A model generated the notes under the pieces. That model made no database searches, had not been told where the DNA came from, and saw only the letters and a program-made list of their open reading frames with translations. Below, in pieces: positions 30,262 through 39,045 of a stretch of DNA of 64,000 nucleotides (positions within the stretch are counted from its first letter, which is position 1; each line of letters starts with the position of its first letter). The DNA is from Dysgonomonas hofstadii. GTDB lineage: Bacteria > Bacteroidota > Bacteroidia > Bacteroidales > Dysgonomonadaceae. Location: positions 310,001-374,000 of the forward strand of contig NZ_JACIEP010000005.1 in the NCBI RefSeq assembly GCF_014196915.1, read 5' to 3'. Made by a program: the position numbers and the translations under genes.

Positions 30262-30363
30262 TCGAGGAGAAAAAAGGGATAAAAACATAGAACTTAACAA
30301 CCCGACCCCAAAAGGGAGGAGAACTAAAGAGTGTTTTTTTCTTTTTTTTGTAGCTTTGCTACC

Positions 30364-30395
30364 CCCTCTCCCGTTGGAGAGGGCGGGCTGAGGTG
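30364..30395. repeat. GC-rich hairpin repeat
   Basis: CCCTCTCC (30364-30371) and GGAGAGGG (30376-30383) form a perfect 8-bp stem with a 4-nt loop, followed by CGGGCTGAGGTG. It stands out in GC content from its AT-rich surroundings. A similar style of hairpin occurs between carA and carB. Confidence 0.7.
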
Positions 30396-30663
30396 TAAAA
30401 CCTGACAAACAGCGTTCGGCAGAGCAAAGCGGAGCCAATTAAAAATCGACGAAGCGAAGGCAAGTCAAAAGGAACATAAGCAATTTTCGATTGCGCGTAG
30501 CACAAAAAAACGAACGATTCTTTTTTACAATCATAATAATTTTAACTACTGATTGGCATAACTCATAACTATATAGCTAATATTTAACCTCGATATATAG
30601 ATAATCTTTTTCATTTCTGATTTTTCCTTACCTTTGCACCTTCAAAAATAAAAAAAGTATTTA

Positions 30664-32280
30664 ATGCTAATTGTAGACGCTTTAAAGGTAGAATTGGGTG
30701 ACAGGGTACTGTTCGATAATATCAGTTACATAATAAACGAAAAAGATAAAATTGCTCTTGTCGGTAAAAATGGTGCCGGAAAAAGTACCATGCTTAAAAT
30801 TCTGGCAGGAGTAAATACGCATTATAAAGGTACGGTAACAAGTCCCGATGGTTCAACGGTAGGTTACTTACCCCAGGTAATGAAAATTGTTGACGGAAGG
30901 ACGGTCAGGGAAGAGGCTTCTTTGGCATTTGCTCATATATTCGAACTTGAAGCAAAAATAGAGGAAATGAACCGGCAATTGGAAACACGTACCGACTACG
31001 AATCAGACGATTATGCCAAACTGATCGACGATTTCACTCAGGCACATGAGCGATTGGCAACAGTAGAGGGCATTAGTTTCGAGGGAGAAGTCGAAAAAAC
31101 GCTTTTAGGCCTTGGTTTCAAACGTTCCGACCTGGAGCGGCAGACCAACGAATTCAGCGGAGGTTGGCGTATGCGTATCGAATTAGCGAAACTCCTCCTC
31201 CTCAATCCGGATGTGATGTTGCTCGATGAACCTACCAACCATTTAGATATTGAATCTATAGGCTGGCTCGAAGATTTTATCAATACACAGGCTAAGGCTG
31301 TGGTATTGATCTCGCACGACAGGGCTTTTATCGATGCTGTCACTACCCGCACCATCGAACTGACGATGGGACGCATTTATGATTATAAGGTTAATTATAC
31401 TAAATATGTGGAATTGCGTCAGGAACGTCGTCAGCAGCAGATACATGCATGGGAAGCTCAGCAAAAGCAAATAGCCGAAATAGAAGAGTTTATCGAGCGT
31501 TTCCGTGCTCAGGCAGCTAAGGCGGTATTAGTACAGAGCCGTATCCGCCAGTTAGAAAAAATGGAACGTGTGGAAATAGACGAAGAAGATAAGTCACAGG
31601 TACGTATCCGTTTTCAGCCTGCTACCCGTTCGGGTAACTATCCGCTGACAGTGGACATGGTTACTAAAAAATATGATGATTACCTAGTCTTCGAGAATGC
31701 GAATCTGATGATCGAGCGAGGTGAAAAAATTGCTCTTGCCGGAAAGAATGGGGAAGGAAAATCCACTTTCGTTAAATGTGTAATGGGTGAAACTCCCTTC
31801 GAAGGCAATATTATGTTAGGGCATAATGTAGAGGTTGGTTATTTTGCGCAAAATCAGGCGGATCTGCTCGATGAGGATCTCACTGTTTTTGAAACAATAG
31901 ACCGTGTGGCAGAAGGAGATATCCGTACACAGATAAGGAATATACTGGGTGCATTTATGTTCAATCGCGACGATTCAGAGAAAAAAGTGAAAGTGCTTTC
32001 AGGAGGTGAGCGTACACGTTTGGCTATGATTAAGTTATTACTTGAACCTGTTAATCTGCTTATTCTCGATGAACCTACCAATCATCTGGATCTGAAAACA
32101 AAAGAGGTATTGAAGAATGCTCTTTTAGATTATGACGGAACAGTAATTCTTGTTTCGCACGACCGTGATTTTCTGGATGGTCTTGTAACTAAAGTCTTTG
32201 AATTCTCGGATAAGAAGGTCAGAGAACACATTGGAGGGATAAAAGATTTTCTGGCAAAGAAACGGGCGTTATCTTCATAA
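30664..32280 (+). CDS. ABC-F family ATPase (ribosome-associated)
   Basis: A 538-residue protein with two ABC cassettes and no membrane segment. The first has GKNGAGKST, FSGGWRMRIELAKLLL and LDEPTNHLD; the second has GKNGEGKST, LSGGERTRLAMIKLLL and LDEPTNHLD. Between them lies the charged P-site tRNA-interaction linker (EEFIERFRAQAAKAVLVQSRIRQLEKM). ABC-F proteins act on the ribosomal E site, easing stalled translation or protecting from antibiotics. The linker resembles housekeeping YheS/YkpA/Uup-type members; resistance members usually have a longer loop. The -7 box TACCTTTG lies at 30629-30636, giving a leader of about 20 nt. Confidence 0.93.
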   Translation: MLIVDALKVELGDRVLFDNISYIINEKDKIALVGKNGAGKSTMLKILAGVNTHYKGTVTSPDGSTVGYLPQVMKIVDGRTVREEASLAFAHIFELEAKIEEMNRQLETRTDYESDDYAKLIDDFTQAHERLATVEGISFEGEVEKTLLGLGFKRSDLERQTNEFSGGWRMRIELAKLLLLNPDVMLLDEPTNHLDIESIGWLEDFINTQAKAVVLISHDRAFIDAVTTRTIELTMGRIYDYKVNYTKYVELRQERRQQQIHAWEAQQKQIAEIEEFIERFRAQAAKAVLVQSRIRQLEKMERVEIDEEDKSQVRIRFQPATRSGNYPLTVDMVTKKYDDYLVFENANLMIERGEKIALAGKNGEGKSTFVKCVMGETPFEGNIMLGHNVEVGYFAQNQADLLDEDLTVFETIDRVAEGDIRTQIRNILGAFMFNRDDSEKKVKVLSGGERTRLAMIKLLLEPVNLLILDEPTNHLDLKTKEVLKNALLDYDGTVILVSHDRDFLDGLVTKVFEFSDKKVREHIGGIKDFLAKKRALSS

Positions 32281-32284
32281 GAGA

Positions 32285-32314
32285 TTGTTTGAGTGATATT
32301 TTTATTTATATTTG
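32285..32314 (+). promoter_or_regulatory. Promoter of the small lipoprotein gene
   Basis: TTG (32285-32287), 19 nt and TATATTTG (32307-32314) fit the Bacteroidota consensus. Transcription would start near 32321, 36 nt before the ATG at 32357. Confidence 0.65.
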
Positions 32315-32356
32315 TGATGTAATAAAGTATAATAAAAACTACAAAATTTACTTAAC

Positions 32357-32839
32357 ATGAAAAAAGTATTATTTTCTCTATTTGCGGTAATGATGGTTTT
32401 TGCGTCGTGTGGTGGCCCCGATCCGGTAAAATTTAATGATGCTCTTTCTAAAGCAAACACTGAAATTACCAATGTAAGCACAGAATATCAGGATGCGATT
32501 GCAAAGTTAATCGAAGATACCAATTTCTCAGCTATTACGGCTCAAACAGATAGCGCATTGGCTAAAATCAATAAAGAGATTGATATAGTAAAAGCGTTGG
32601 AGGCTCCAAAAGGAGGAGACGCATTTAAAGAAGCTGCTATTAAAACATATGAAGGTCTTAGGAGTGTTGTTGAAACAGGTAAGAAGTTTTCTTCATTAAC
32701 AGCAGAATCTACTGATGTGGATTTGGAGAATATCACCAATGAATACGATGCAAAAATAGATGAATATTCAAAATTATTCGATGCATTGGTAAATGCTCAG
32801 GCAGAATATGCCAAAGAAGCAGGATACGATGTAAGATAA
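32357..32839 (+). CDS. Small helical lipoprotein of unknown function
   Basis: A 160-residue lipoprotein: the signal MKKVLFSLFAVMMVFASC (Cys18) is followed by Gly-Gly-Pro-Asp. The mature protein is acidic and almost wholly helical (NDALSKANTEITNVSTEYQD, SALAKINKEIDIVKALEA, EYDAKIDEYSKLFDALVNAQ), like coiled-coil or four-helix DUF4296/PilF-type small lipoproteins, but I cannot name a family. It is a single-gene unit with its own promoter at 32285-32314 and a clear terminator at 32858. Outer-membrane or periplasmic anchoring is expected. Confidence 0.75.
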   Translation: MKKVLFSLFAVMMVFASCGGPDPVKFNDALSKANTEITNVSTEYQDAIAKLIEDTNFSAITAQTDSALAKINKEIDIVKALEAPKGGDAFKEAAIKTYEGLRSVVETGKKFSSLTAESTDVDLENITNEYDAKIDEYSKLFDALVNAQAEYAKEAGYDVR

Positions 32840-32857
32840 ACAGATAATATAATATAA

Positions 32858-32900
32858 AAGCCTGGCTGAACATTATATTTAGCCAGGCTTCTTATTTTAT
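32858..32900 (+). terminator. Intrinsic terminator
   Basis: A 10-bp perfect stem AAGCCTGGCT (32858-32867) with AGCCAGGCTT (32881-32890), followed by a T-rich stretch, 18 nt after the stop. Confidence 0.75.
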
Positions 32901-33190
32901 ATTGAGTATATTATTGTTTTAAATAAATTCTTGAAAACTTTTTGAACGTAGCAAAAAAATAACTTTTTTGTTATATTATTTTAAATTATTATAACCTATA
33001 TTTGTACTGAGGTAAAATAATATGAAAAAGACTTGTTAAATAGCATTTTGTAAATGGTAATCACTTCATATTCATATGTATACAGGAGTTATGTAATAAA
33101 ACGTCAATCTTCAGACGAATAAACATAGTATATCAGTATATCAATGTATATCAGTATATCAATCAACTTTAATTTCTTAATTATTAAAAC
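32901..33190 (+). other. AT-rich leader of the TonB receptor gene
   Basis: No gene is visible here. TATATTTG at 32997-33004 could be a -7 box, but a TTTG at the right spacing is missing. It would leave a leader of about 180 nt before the ATG at 33191. A short tandem repeat (33129-33164) lies within the leader. Confidence 0.4.
33129..33164. repeat. 18-bp tandem repeat, two copies
   Basis: The unit TATATCAGTATATCAATG/C occurs twice head to tail, the copies differing only in the last base. Each unit itself holds two TATATCA half-units. It lies 27 nt before the TonB receptor ATG. Confidence 0.85.
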
Positions 33191-35806
33191 ATGAGAAAAA
33201 AATTATCTTTTCTGTTGGTAGGTATTTTATTTTGTTCCATTACAGCTTTTGCCCAAACCGTGGTAAAAGGCGTGGTGCTGGATAAAGATACCAAAGAGCC
33301 TTTAATTGGGGTAACTGTATTTTCAGAGGATGAAAAGAAAGGGACAGCGACCGATCTCGACGGGAGCTTTACATTAAGTTTATCATCATCTAAAGGCAAA
33401 TTGAAATTCACATATGTAGGATACAAAGCCCAGGAGCTCGATGTAAGAGCAAATATGGGTAATGTCGAAATGGAATCTGATGCTTTCGGACTAAATGATG
33501 TTATTATTACATCTACTATAGGGGTAGACCGTAAAACACCGGTAGCCATGTCTTCTATCGATGCAGAGATTATCATGCTGAAGACAGGTACAAAAGAATT
33601 CCCGGAATTACTTAAATCCACGCCAAGTGTATACGCAACAAAAACAGGAGGGGGATATGGAGACTCTCAGGTAAGGGTACGTGGTTTTGATTCGCCAAAC
33701 GTAGCTGTGATGATAAATGGGGTGCCGATGAATGATATGGAGTGGGGTGGACTTTACTGGTCTAATTGGGCCGGATTAGGTGATGTGACACGTGTGATGC
33801 AGGTACAGCGTGGGCTAGGAGCATCAAAAATATCATCACCATCAGTTGGAGGTTCTATCAATATTATTACCAAATCTACAGATGCAGAAAAAGGTGGTTC
33901 TGTGTATTACGGAATGGGTAACGATGGTTACAATAAAGTTTCGTTCAATGTATCCACAGGTCTGATGGATAATGGTTGGGCCGTAACTTTGTTAGGCGCA
34001 AAAACATGGAGCGACGGTTACATTCAGGGTACAGACTTTGAGGCCTATTCTTATTTCCTGAATATATCCAAGCAATTGGGAACAAATCAGGTATTGTCAT
34101 TAACCGCATTTGGTGCACCTCAGTGGCATAATCAACGGAAGGACCAATTATTAATATCAGAATGGGCCAAACTGCCTAAGAATGATAGATATCAATACAA
34201 CGCCGGCTATGGATACGATTCGTCTGGACAGTTTAAGACATTTAATTACAATGAATATCACAAACCGCAAATATCATTGAACCATATTTGGGATATTAAT
34301 TTGAAATCAAGTTTATCAACAGCCCTTTACTTGTCTCTTGGTTCGGGAGGTGGATATTCGGGAGTAGGAAATAACAGAACAGCTGCATACGGATCAACTA
34401 ACGGGTTGGTTAATCAGGACTATAGAGCAGGTGATGGAAAAGTTGCCGGATTCGGGACTTATGATTTTGCTAAATTAATGGCTGAAAATGCTGAAAACCC
34501 GAATGGATCGCAGCTGGCTATCCAGAATGCTATAAACAACCATGTTTGGGTGGGCTTACTTTCTACATACAGTAATAAGATTACCGATGAAATAGAGCTA
34601 CAGGGTGGTGTAGACTTCCGTTATTATAAAGGAATCCATAAAACAGAGATAGTAGATTTGCTCGGAGGTAAATTTTTGGTAGACCCGCAAAGGGTTATTG
34701 ATGGTAAATACAAAGATAATGCAGACTGGGTAAATGAGAAACTGACAGTCGGTGATATCGTATATCGTAACTATGATGGATTTGTAATGCAGGAAGGAGT
34801 ATTCGGACAAGCTGAATATTCAAAAGATAAATTGAGTGCTTTTGTATCAGGATCTTTCAATGTTTCGAATTACTGGCGTGTAGAAAAATTTGCAGCTGAT
34901 AATGAAAAATCAGATACAAAAAATAAAGCAGGTTTTGGTATTAAAGGAGGTGCGAATTATAACTTCAATATAAATCATAATGCTTTTGCCAATATCGGTT
35001 ATTTCTCTCGTACACCATTTTATTCTGCCGGTATCTTTACAAGCAATCAGAAAAGTAATGCGATGAACCCTAACGGTAGAAACGAAAAAGTATTCTCAGT
35101 GGAAGCCGGATATGGATTTGTCAATAGTTTTATGAATGCCAAAGTTAATATCTATCGCACAGAGTGGAATGATAAGACAATGGTAAGGTCTTTAGATTCA
35201 AGCAGGCCCGAAGAAGGTACTCTTAATTTATCAGGAGTAAATGCTTTACATCAGGGTATTGAGTTTGAAGTGAATGTGCGTCCGACAAGAAATCTGAATC
35301 TGAAAGCTATGGCGGCGTTTAATAACTGGAAATGGAATAGTAATGCTTCAGGATATGCTGTCAAACAAGATGGTAGTGTCGTTGAACAAAATGGTGCTCC
35401 CGTAGAAGCGCAGGTAAATCTGAAGGGTATCCATGTGGGTAACTCTCCTCAAACGTTTGTCGCTGTTGGTGCCGATTATCAGATATTTAAAGATATGCGA
35501 ATAGGTCTCGACTTTAATCACTATGCGAGAATTTTTGCCGACTTTACAGTAACTATAAACCGTTGGGGTGCAAATGATTTTGCTCAACCATGGCAGATAC
35601 CTAATTACCAAACATTTGATTTGTTCTATAATTACAAATTTAATATTATGGGACTAAAAACAACATTGACAGCGAACATCGATAACCTGTTCGATGCGGT
35701 TTATATTGCTGATGCAAAGGATGGCGGTGATGGAAAAGCAGAATCTGCTCAGGTGTACTATGGCTTTGGACGCACATGGAGTGTAGGATTAAAAGTACAT
35801 TTCTAA
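33191..35806 (+). CDS. TonB-dependent outer-membrane receptor
   Basis: An 871-residue receptor. It has a signal peptide (MRKKLSFLLVGILFCSITAFAQ), then a carboxypeptidase-regulatory-like domain (about 23-105: VVKGVVLDKDTKEPLIGVTV, GTATDLDGSFTLSL). A plug domain follows (about 120-235: GDSQVRVRGFDSPNVAVMINGVPMN), then a 22-strand barrel ending in a terminal Phe (LKVHF). TonB-dependent receptors import bulky ligands such as glycans, metal chelates or cobalamin. The ligand is not readable. It is followed after 29 bp by a choice-of-anchor-J-like lipoprotein, so the pair probably works together at the surface. It does not show the SusC/SusD gene arrangement. Confidence 0.93.
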   Translation: MRKKLSFLLVGILFCSITAFAQTVVKGVVLDKDTKEPLIGVTVFSEDEKKGTATDLDGSFTLSLSSSKGKLKFTYVGYKAQELDVRANMGNVEMESDAFGLNDVIITSTIGVDRKTPVAMSSIDAEIIMLKTGTKEFPELLKSTPSVYATKTGGGYGDSQVRVRGFDSPNVAVMINGVPMNDMEWGGLYWSNWAGLGDVTRVMQVQRGLGASKISSPSVGGSINIITKSTDAEKGGSVYYGMGNDGYNKVSFNVSTGLMDNGWAVTLLGAKTWSDGYIQGTDFEAYSYFLNISKQLGTNQVLSLTAFGAPQWHNQRKDQLLISEWAKLPKNDRYQYNAGYGYDSSGQFKTFNYNEYHKPQISLNHIWDINLKSSLSTALYLSLGSGGGYSGVGNNRTAAYGSTNGLVNQDYRAGDGKVAGFGTYDFAKLMAENAENPNGSQLAIQNAINNHVWVGLLSTYSNKITDEIELQGGVDFRYYKGIHKTEIVDLLGGKFLVDPQRVIDGKYKDNADWVNEKLTVGDIVYRNYDGFVMQEGVFGQAEYSKDKLSAFVSGSFNVSNYWRVEKFAADNEKSDTKNKAGFGIKGGANYNFNINHNAFANIGYFSRTPFYSAGIFTSNQKSNAMNPNGRNEKVFSVEAGYGFVNSFMNAKVNIYRTEWNDKTMVRSLDSSRPEEGTLNLSGVNALHQGIEFEVNVRPTRNLNLKAMAAFNNWKWNSNASGYAVKQDGSVVEQNGAPVEAQVNLKGIHVGNSPQTFVAVGADYQIFKDMRIGLDFNHYARIFADFTVTINRWGANDFAQPWQIPNYQTFDLFYNYKFNIMGLKTTLTANIDNLFDAVYIADAKDGGDGKAESAQVYYGFGRTWSVGLKVHF

Positions 35807-35835
35807 ACCTAAAAAAACAAAATAAGAACAACAAT

Positions 35836-37755
35836 ATGAAAAAAATAATATTTATACTGTTTACTGTTTTTATTGCTTTCTCTTGTAAAGATTTCAATGA
35901 GGACAATTTTGATTGGTATGAAGATGCTGAAAGACCTACAAATCTGGCGAACTACCAATATACAATGACAGATGCTGATTATACGATAATTGTAAATGCT
36001 CTGAAAGCAACTGGTACAGACGAAAATACAGCATTGGCAAATAAGTTGAGTTCGGCCAAGAAGTTTTCACCTGAACTCGATCCTGCACAGTTGATTCCAT
36101 ACCTGCTCGAAAACAAGTATTATACAGCAGACGTTAAGTCGTCGGCCATGATTACTTATATGTATGATGATGCACGTGATGAGGTGTTGAGCGGATTGAG
36201 CACTACGGGATACACTATGGTGAGTGACGATTATAAGTCGGTGTGGGGAACAAGCCCGCTGGTATTATCTCTTACCCCGGCTAAATCTGCAAATTCGCAG
36301 ATTCCGAATATTTTGAAAACCCGTTTTACTGATGCGGTAGCAGGCGATTATAAGACTGTAGAATATTATTATTCGGATGAAGAACCTGTGACAACTACAG
36401 TTGAAAGCGTATTCTTTGAACAAAAATTCGAAGGCTATACTGCGGGCTCGGGTGTGGCTGTAAATATTGACGGATGGATTAATAAAGATGTAACCGGTGG
36501 TTCAATATTCTGGCAAATGCGTACATATAGTAGCAATAACTATGCACAGGTGTCATCGTATCAATCTGCTGCAAAAAATGAGGTTTGGTTGATTACGCCA
36601 AATGTTGATTTGACTAACTCAACAACAACGCCTAAATTCTCTTTCGATATAATTACAGGGAACTATACTGCTGCCGGCTTGAGGATTATGATATCGGAAG
36701 ATTTTGACGGAACGGTAGGTGATATTGCTACTGCAAACTGGACAGATGTAACTTCAAGCTTTACCATTCCTGCTCCAGCAAGTGGATATAGTACATGGGC
36801 TACTGCCGGCACATTAGATCTTACTGCTTACAAAGGGAAAAAGATATATATTGGATTTAAATATATGGGCGATGATACTTCAACACCTAAGGTTACGACT
36901 ACTTATCAACTGGATAACGTAAAGGTATGGGAAGAAGTTTCAGGTACGGATGTGGAAAGTAAGTATACACAGTATGCAACATATACATACAATGGTAGTG
37001 CATGGTCTGCCGTAGGCAGCGGTATCCTTACTTTGCAGCCGGAAGATTATACTAAACTAACCCTTTCTTCGGGAACAATGACTACAGCACAGGCTCAAAC
37101 CTTATTGCCTCAATATCTGGGTCAGAATTTTATAGGAACTGAAAAAGTAGTCGTTTATCGCACAAGTGCCGGGGTTTACTATGCTGACCGGGTAGTTTAT
37201 GATAACCAATGGACAGTACAAAGTACTCTTTCAGAAGAGTCCTCGCAATTTGTACGGGCGGAAGTAAATAATTCTAAAGTCTGGATTTTCGATCCGACTA
37301 TCATTGTTTCTTTAGCTAAGTCTGATTACCAGATAGTGGTAGATTATGTTATCGATCATTATAAGGCAGGTGACGATGATGTTGTTCATGCTAATAGTAA
37401 TGCTGAATACTATTATGGATTTAGCACATACTATGGCAATGTTTCTTACCGTGAGGTAGATAGAGGTAAAGATGATACTTACCCTATGGATGCTTCCCAG
37501 GATGAGAAAGTTACCTTTATGAACCAACGTACTGTCGAAGGGCTTATCATAGTACTTAATTCCAAATATCCGAACGCTACTCCTATAGTAAGTGGGGTAG
37601 ATCAGTATGCACGGGTCGACAATGTGCTGATATATTCCGAACCGGGAGCCGGAACCAATGTGTATTGGTCTTATACGCTACAATGCACAGGCGATAAGGA
37701 ATGGAAATTCGTAAGCCGCGAGGCTTCTGACGGACGTACGGAAACGGCTGAATAA
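35836..37755 (+). CDS. Surface lipoprotein with choice-of-anchor J-like domain
   Basis: A 639-residue lipoprotein from the ATG at 35836 (signal FIAFSC, Cys17); the longer frame from 35776 overlaps the end of the receptor gene and is less likely. After about 180 residues of unknown type, about residues 190-375 show a jelly-roll domain (FFEQKFEGYTAGSGVAVNIDGW, EVWLITPNVDLTNST, PKFSFDIITGNYTAAGLRIMISED, GKKIYIGFKYMG, TTYQLDNVKVWEE). This fits the DUF5017/choice-of-anchor J class of carbohydrate-binding-like folds. The C-terminal 250 residues are not assigned. Cotranscription with the TonB receptor suggests it captures that receptor's ligand. Confidence 0.8.
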   Translation: MKKIIFILFTVFIAFSCKDFNEDNFDWYEDAERPTNLANYQYTMTDADYTIIVNALKATGTDENTALANKLSSAKKFSPELDPAQLIPYLLENKYYTADVKSSAMITYMYDDARDEVLSGLSTTGYTMVSDDYKSVWGTSPLVLSLTPAKSANSQIPNILKTRFTDAVAGDYKTVEYYYSDEEPVTTTVESVFFEQKFEGYTAGSGVAVNIDGWINKDVTGGSIFWQMRTYSSNNYAQVSSYQSAAKNEVWLITPNVDLTNSTTTPKFSFDIITGNYTAAGLRIMISEDFDGTVGDIATANWTDVTSSFTIPAPASGYSTWATAGTLDLTAYKGKKIYIGFKYMGDDTSTPKVTTTYQLDNVKVWEEVSGTDVESKYTQYATYTYNGSAWSAVGSGILTLQPEDYTKLTLSSGTMTTAQAQTLLPQYLGQNFIGTEKVVVYRTSAGVYYADRVVYDNQWTVQSTLSEESSQFVRAEVNNSKVWIFDPTIIVSLAKSDYQIVVDYVIDHYKAGDDDVVHANSNAEYYYGFSTYYGNVSYREVDRGKDDTYPMDASQDEKVTFMNQRTVEGLIIVLNSKYPNATPIVSGVDQYARVDNVLIYSEPGAGTNVYWSYTLQCTGDKEWKFVSREASDGRTETAE

Positions 37756-37774
37756 GAAACTGTATTATGTAATA

Positions 37775-37812
37775 AAAGCCGATGGAGATTTCTTCATCGG
37801 CTTTGTTTTTTA
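37775..37812. terminator. Bidirectional terminator
   Basis: AAAGCCGATG (37775-37784) and CATCGGCTTT (37795-37804) form a perfect 10-bp stem with a T run, between convergent genes. Confidence 0.82.
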
Positions 37813-37822
37813 TTTAGATGTG

Positions 37823-38971
37823 TTATTTTCTCAATGTGAGGATTTCTCTTACCACATCGGCGGTTATGTTTTCACATTCACCCAGCTTCCATCCCCGTTG
37901 AGAAAGACGGCTAACTACTTTCTCGATAGCTTCGTCTCCCAGTCCGTAATCGGAAAGATGGGTTTTTACTCCTACCGATTCAAAAAAGTTTTCTACAGCT
38001 TTTATTGTTCTGTTTGTAGCGTCATTATCATTTATTCCGAAAACTTCTCTTCCAAGGCGGGTGATTTTTTTGCTCTTCTGTTCTTTCAGTACAGTCATCA
38101 CACCCGGAAGTACAATAGCTAGCGTTTGCCCGTGATCCAATCCATAGAAAGCAGTCAGCTCGTGTCCTATCATGTGTGTAGCCCAGTCCTCAGGTACTCC
38201 GGCGGCTATCCAGCCATTAAGAGCCCATGTAGAAGCCCACATCAGATTCGCACGCACACCATAATTTTCTGGAGTTTTTAGAGCTTTAGGCCCATCTGCT
38301 ACTAATGTTTTTACAATCGCTTCTGCCATATTATCCTGTAACAATGAGTCCCCTTCATTATATGTCAGGTATTGCTCCATTACATGTACAAACGCATCTA
38401 CAACACCATTCCCTATCTGGCGTGGAGGCATACTGTATGTCGTAGTAGGGTCGAGTACCGAAAATTTAGGGAATGTAAACGGGGAACCGAAGGCCAGCTT
38501 TTCTTGTGTTTCCGCTTTGGTGATAACAGCACCGCTGTTCATCTCCGAGCCTGTTGCTGGCAGGGTAATTACGTCTCCGAATGGTAAGGCCTTTTTTACT
38601 TCTGCATGTTTAGATAAGATGAGCCACGGATCACCGTCTTCGAAACAAGCCGCTGCCGCTATGAATTTTGTGGCATCAAGTACTGAACCGCCGCCTACAG
38701 CCAGAAGAAAATCAATGCTTTTTTCCTTTATCAGAGCCACAGCTTTCATGCAGGTCTCATAATGAGGATTCGGCTCGATTCCCGAAAATTCATACCATTC
38801 AAAACCATCAATAGCTTTAACTACCTGATCGTATACTCCATTCTTTTTTATACTGCCTCCGCCATATGTTATCAACACCTTGCTTCCTTTAGGTATTTCG
38901 TTGGCCACTTCTTTTATCATTCCTTCCCCGAATATGATTTTTACGGGATTTACCATTGAAAAGTTTTCCAT
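37823..38971 (-). CDS. Iron-containing alcohol dehydrogenase (YqhD/butanol dehydrogenase-like)
   Basis: A 382-residue group III alcohol dehydrogenase. The N-terminal nucleotide-binding part shows YGGGSIKKNGVYDQV and AVGGGSVLDATKFIA. The metal site lies in DAFVHVMEQYLT and GHELTAFYGLDHGQTLAIVLP. These enzymes reduce aldehydes with NAD(P)H; YqhD-type members clear toxic aldehydes such as those from lipid peroxidation. The motif GGGS at the cofactor site is compatible with NADPH, but that is not certain. It is a single-gene unit; the -7 box TACCTTTG lies at 39002-38995, about 25 nt before the ATG. Confidence 0.93.
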   Translation of the reverse strand: MENFSMVNPVKIIFGEGMIKEVANEIPKGSKVLITYGGGSIKKNGVYDQVVKAIDGFEWYEFSGIEPNPHYETCMKAVALIKEKSIDFLLAVGGGSVLDATKFIAAAACFEDGDPWLILSKHAEVKKALPFGDVITLPATGSEMNSGAVITKAETQEKLAFGSPFTFPKFSVLDPTTTYSMPPRQIGNGVVDAFVHVMEQYLTYNEGDSLLQDNMAEAIVKTLVADGPKALKTPENYGVRANLMWASTWALNGWIAAGVPEDWATHMIGHELTAFYGLDHGQTLAIVLPGVMTVLKEQKSKKITRLGREVFGINDNDATNRTIKAVENFFESVGVKTHLSDYGLGDEAIEKVVSRLSQRGWKLGECENITADVVREILTLRK

Positions 38972-39045
38972 AATCTACTCTTTTATGTTTGAAGCAAAGG
39001 TATATTTTTTAGAAATAGGAATAGATGAAAGGAGTCTTAAAGAAG

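Larger units (their letters stand above)
29946..30554. repeat. Composite repeat block with AATCAGTAGTT inverted ends
   Basis: AATCAGTAGTT at 29946-29956 is repeated exactly in inverted form at 30544-30554. Inside are CCTGACA modules (29967-29986, 30036-30047, 30397-30410), a split GTTACA module (30078-30090 and 30124-30137, interrupted by about 33 nt), a GTCAT-type palindrome, a CCCTCTCC hairpin and runs of AGCCATTAG and TTAGCTGTTAGCT. There is no credible gene. With the element at 29823 it explains nearly all of the gene-free stretch 29804-30663. The right end is shared with the block at 41.7-42.3 kb. Confidence 0.7.

Noticed and set aside
30220-30438. 72-residue minus-strand frame in the repeat pile
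   Set aside because: Made of palindromic repeat sequence; no start signal.
33129-33164. CRISPR-like array
   Set aside because: Only two adjacent 18-bp units with no spacers, and no cas genes anywhere in the window.
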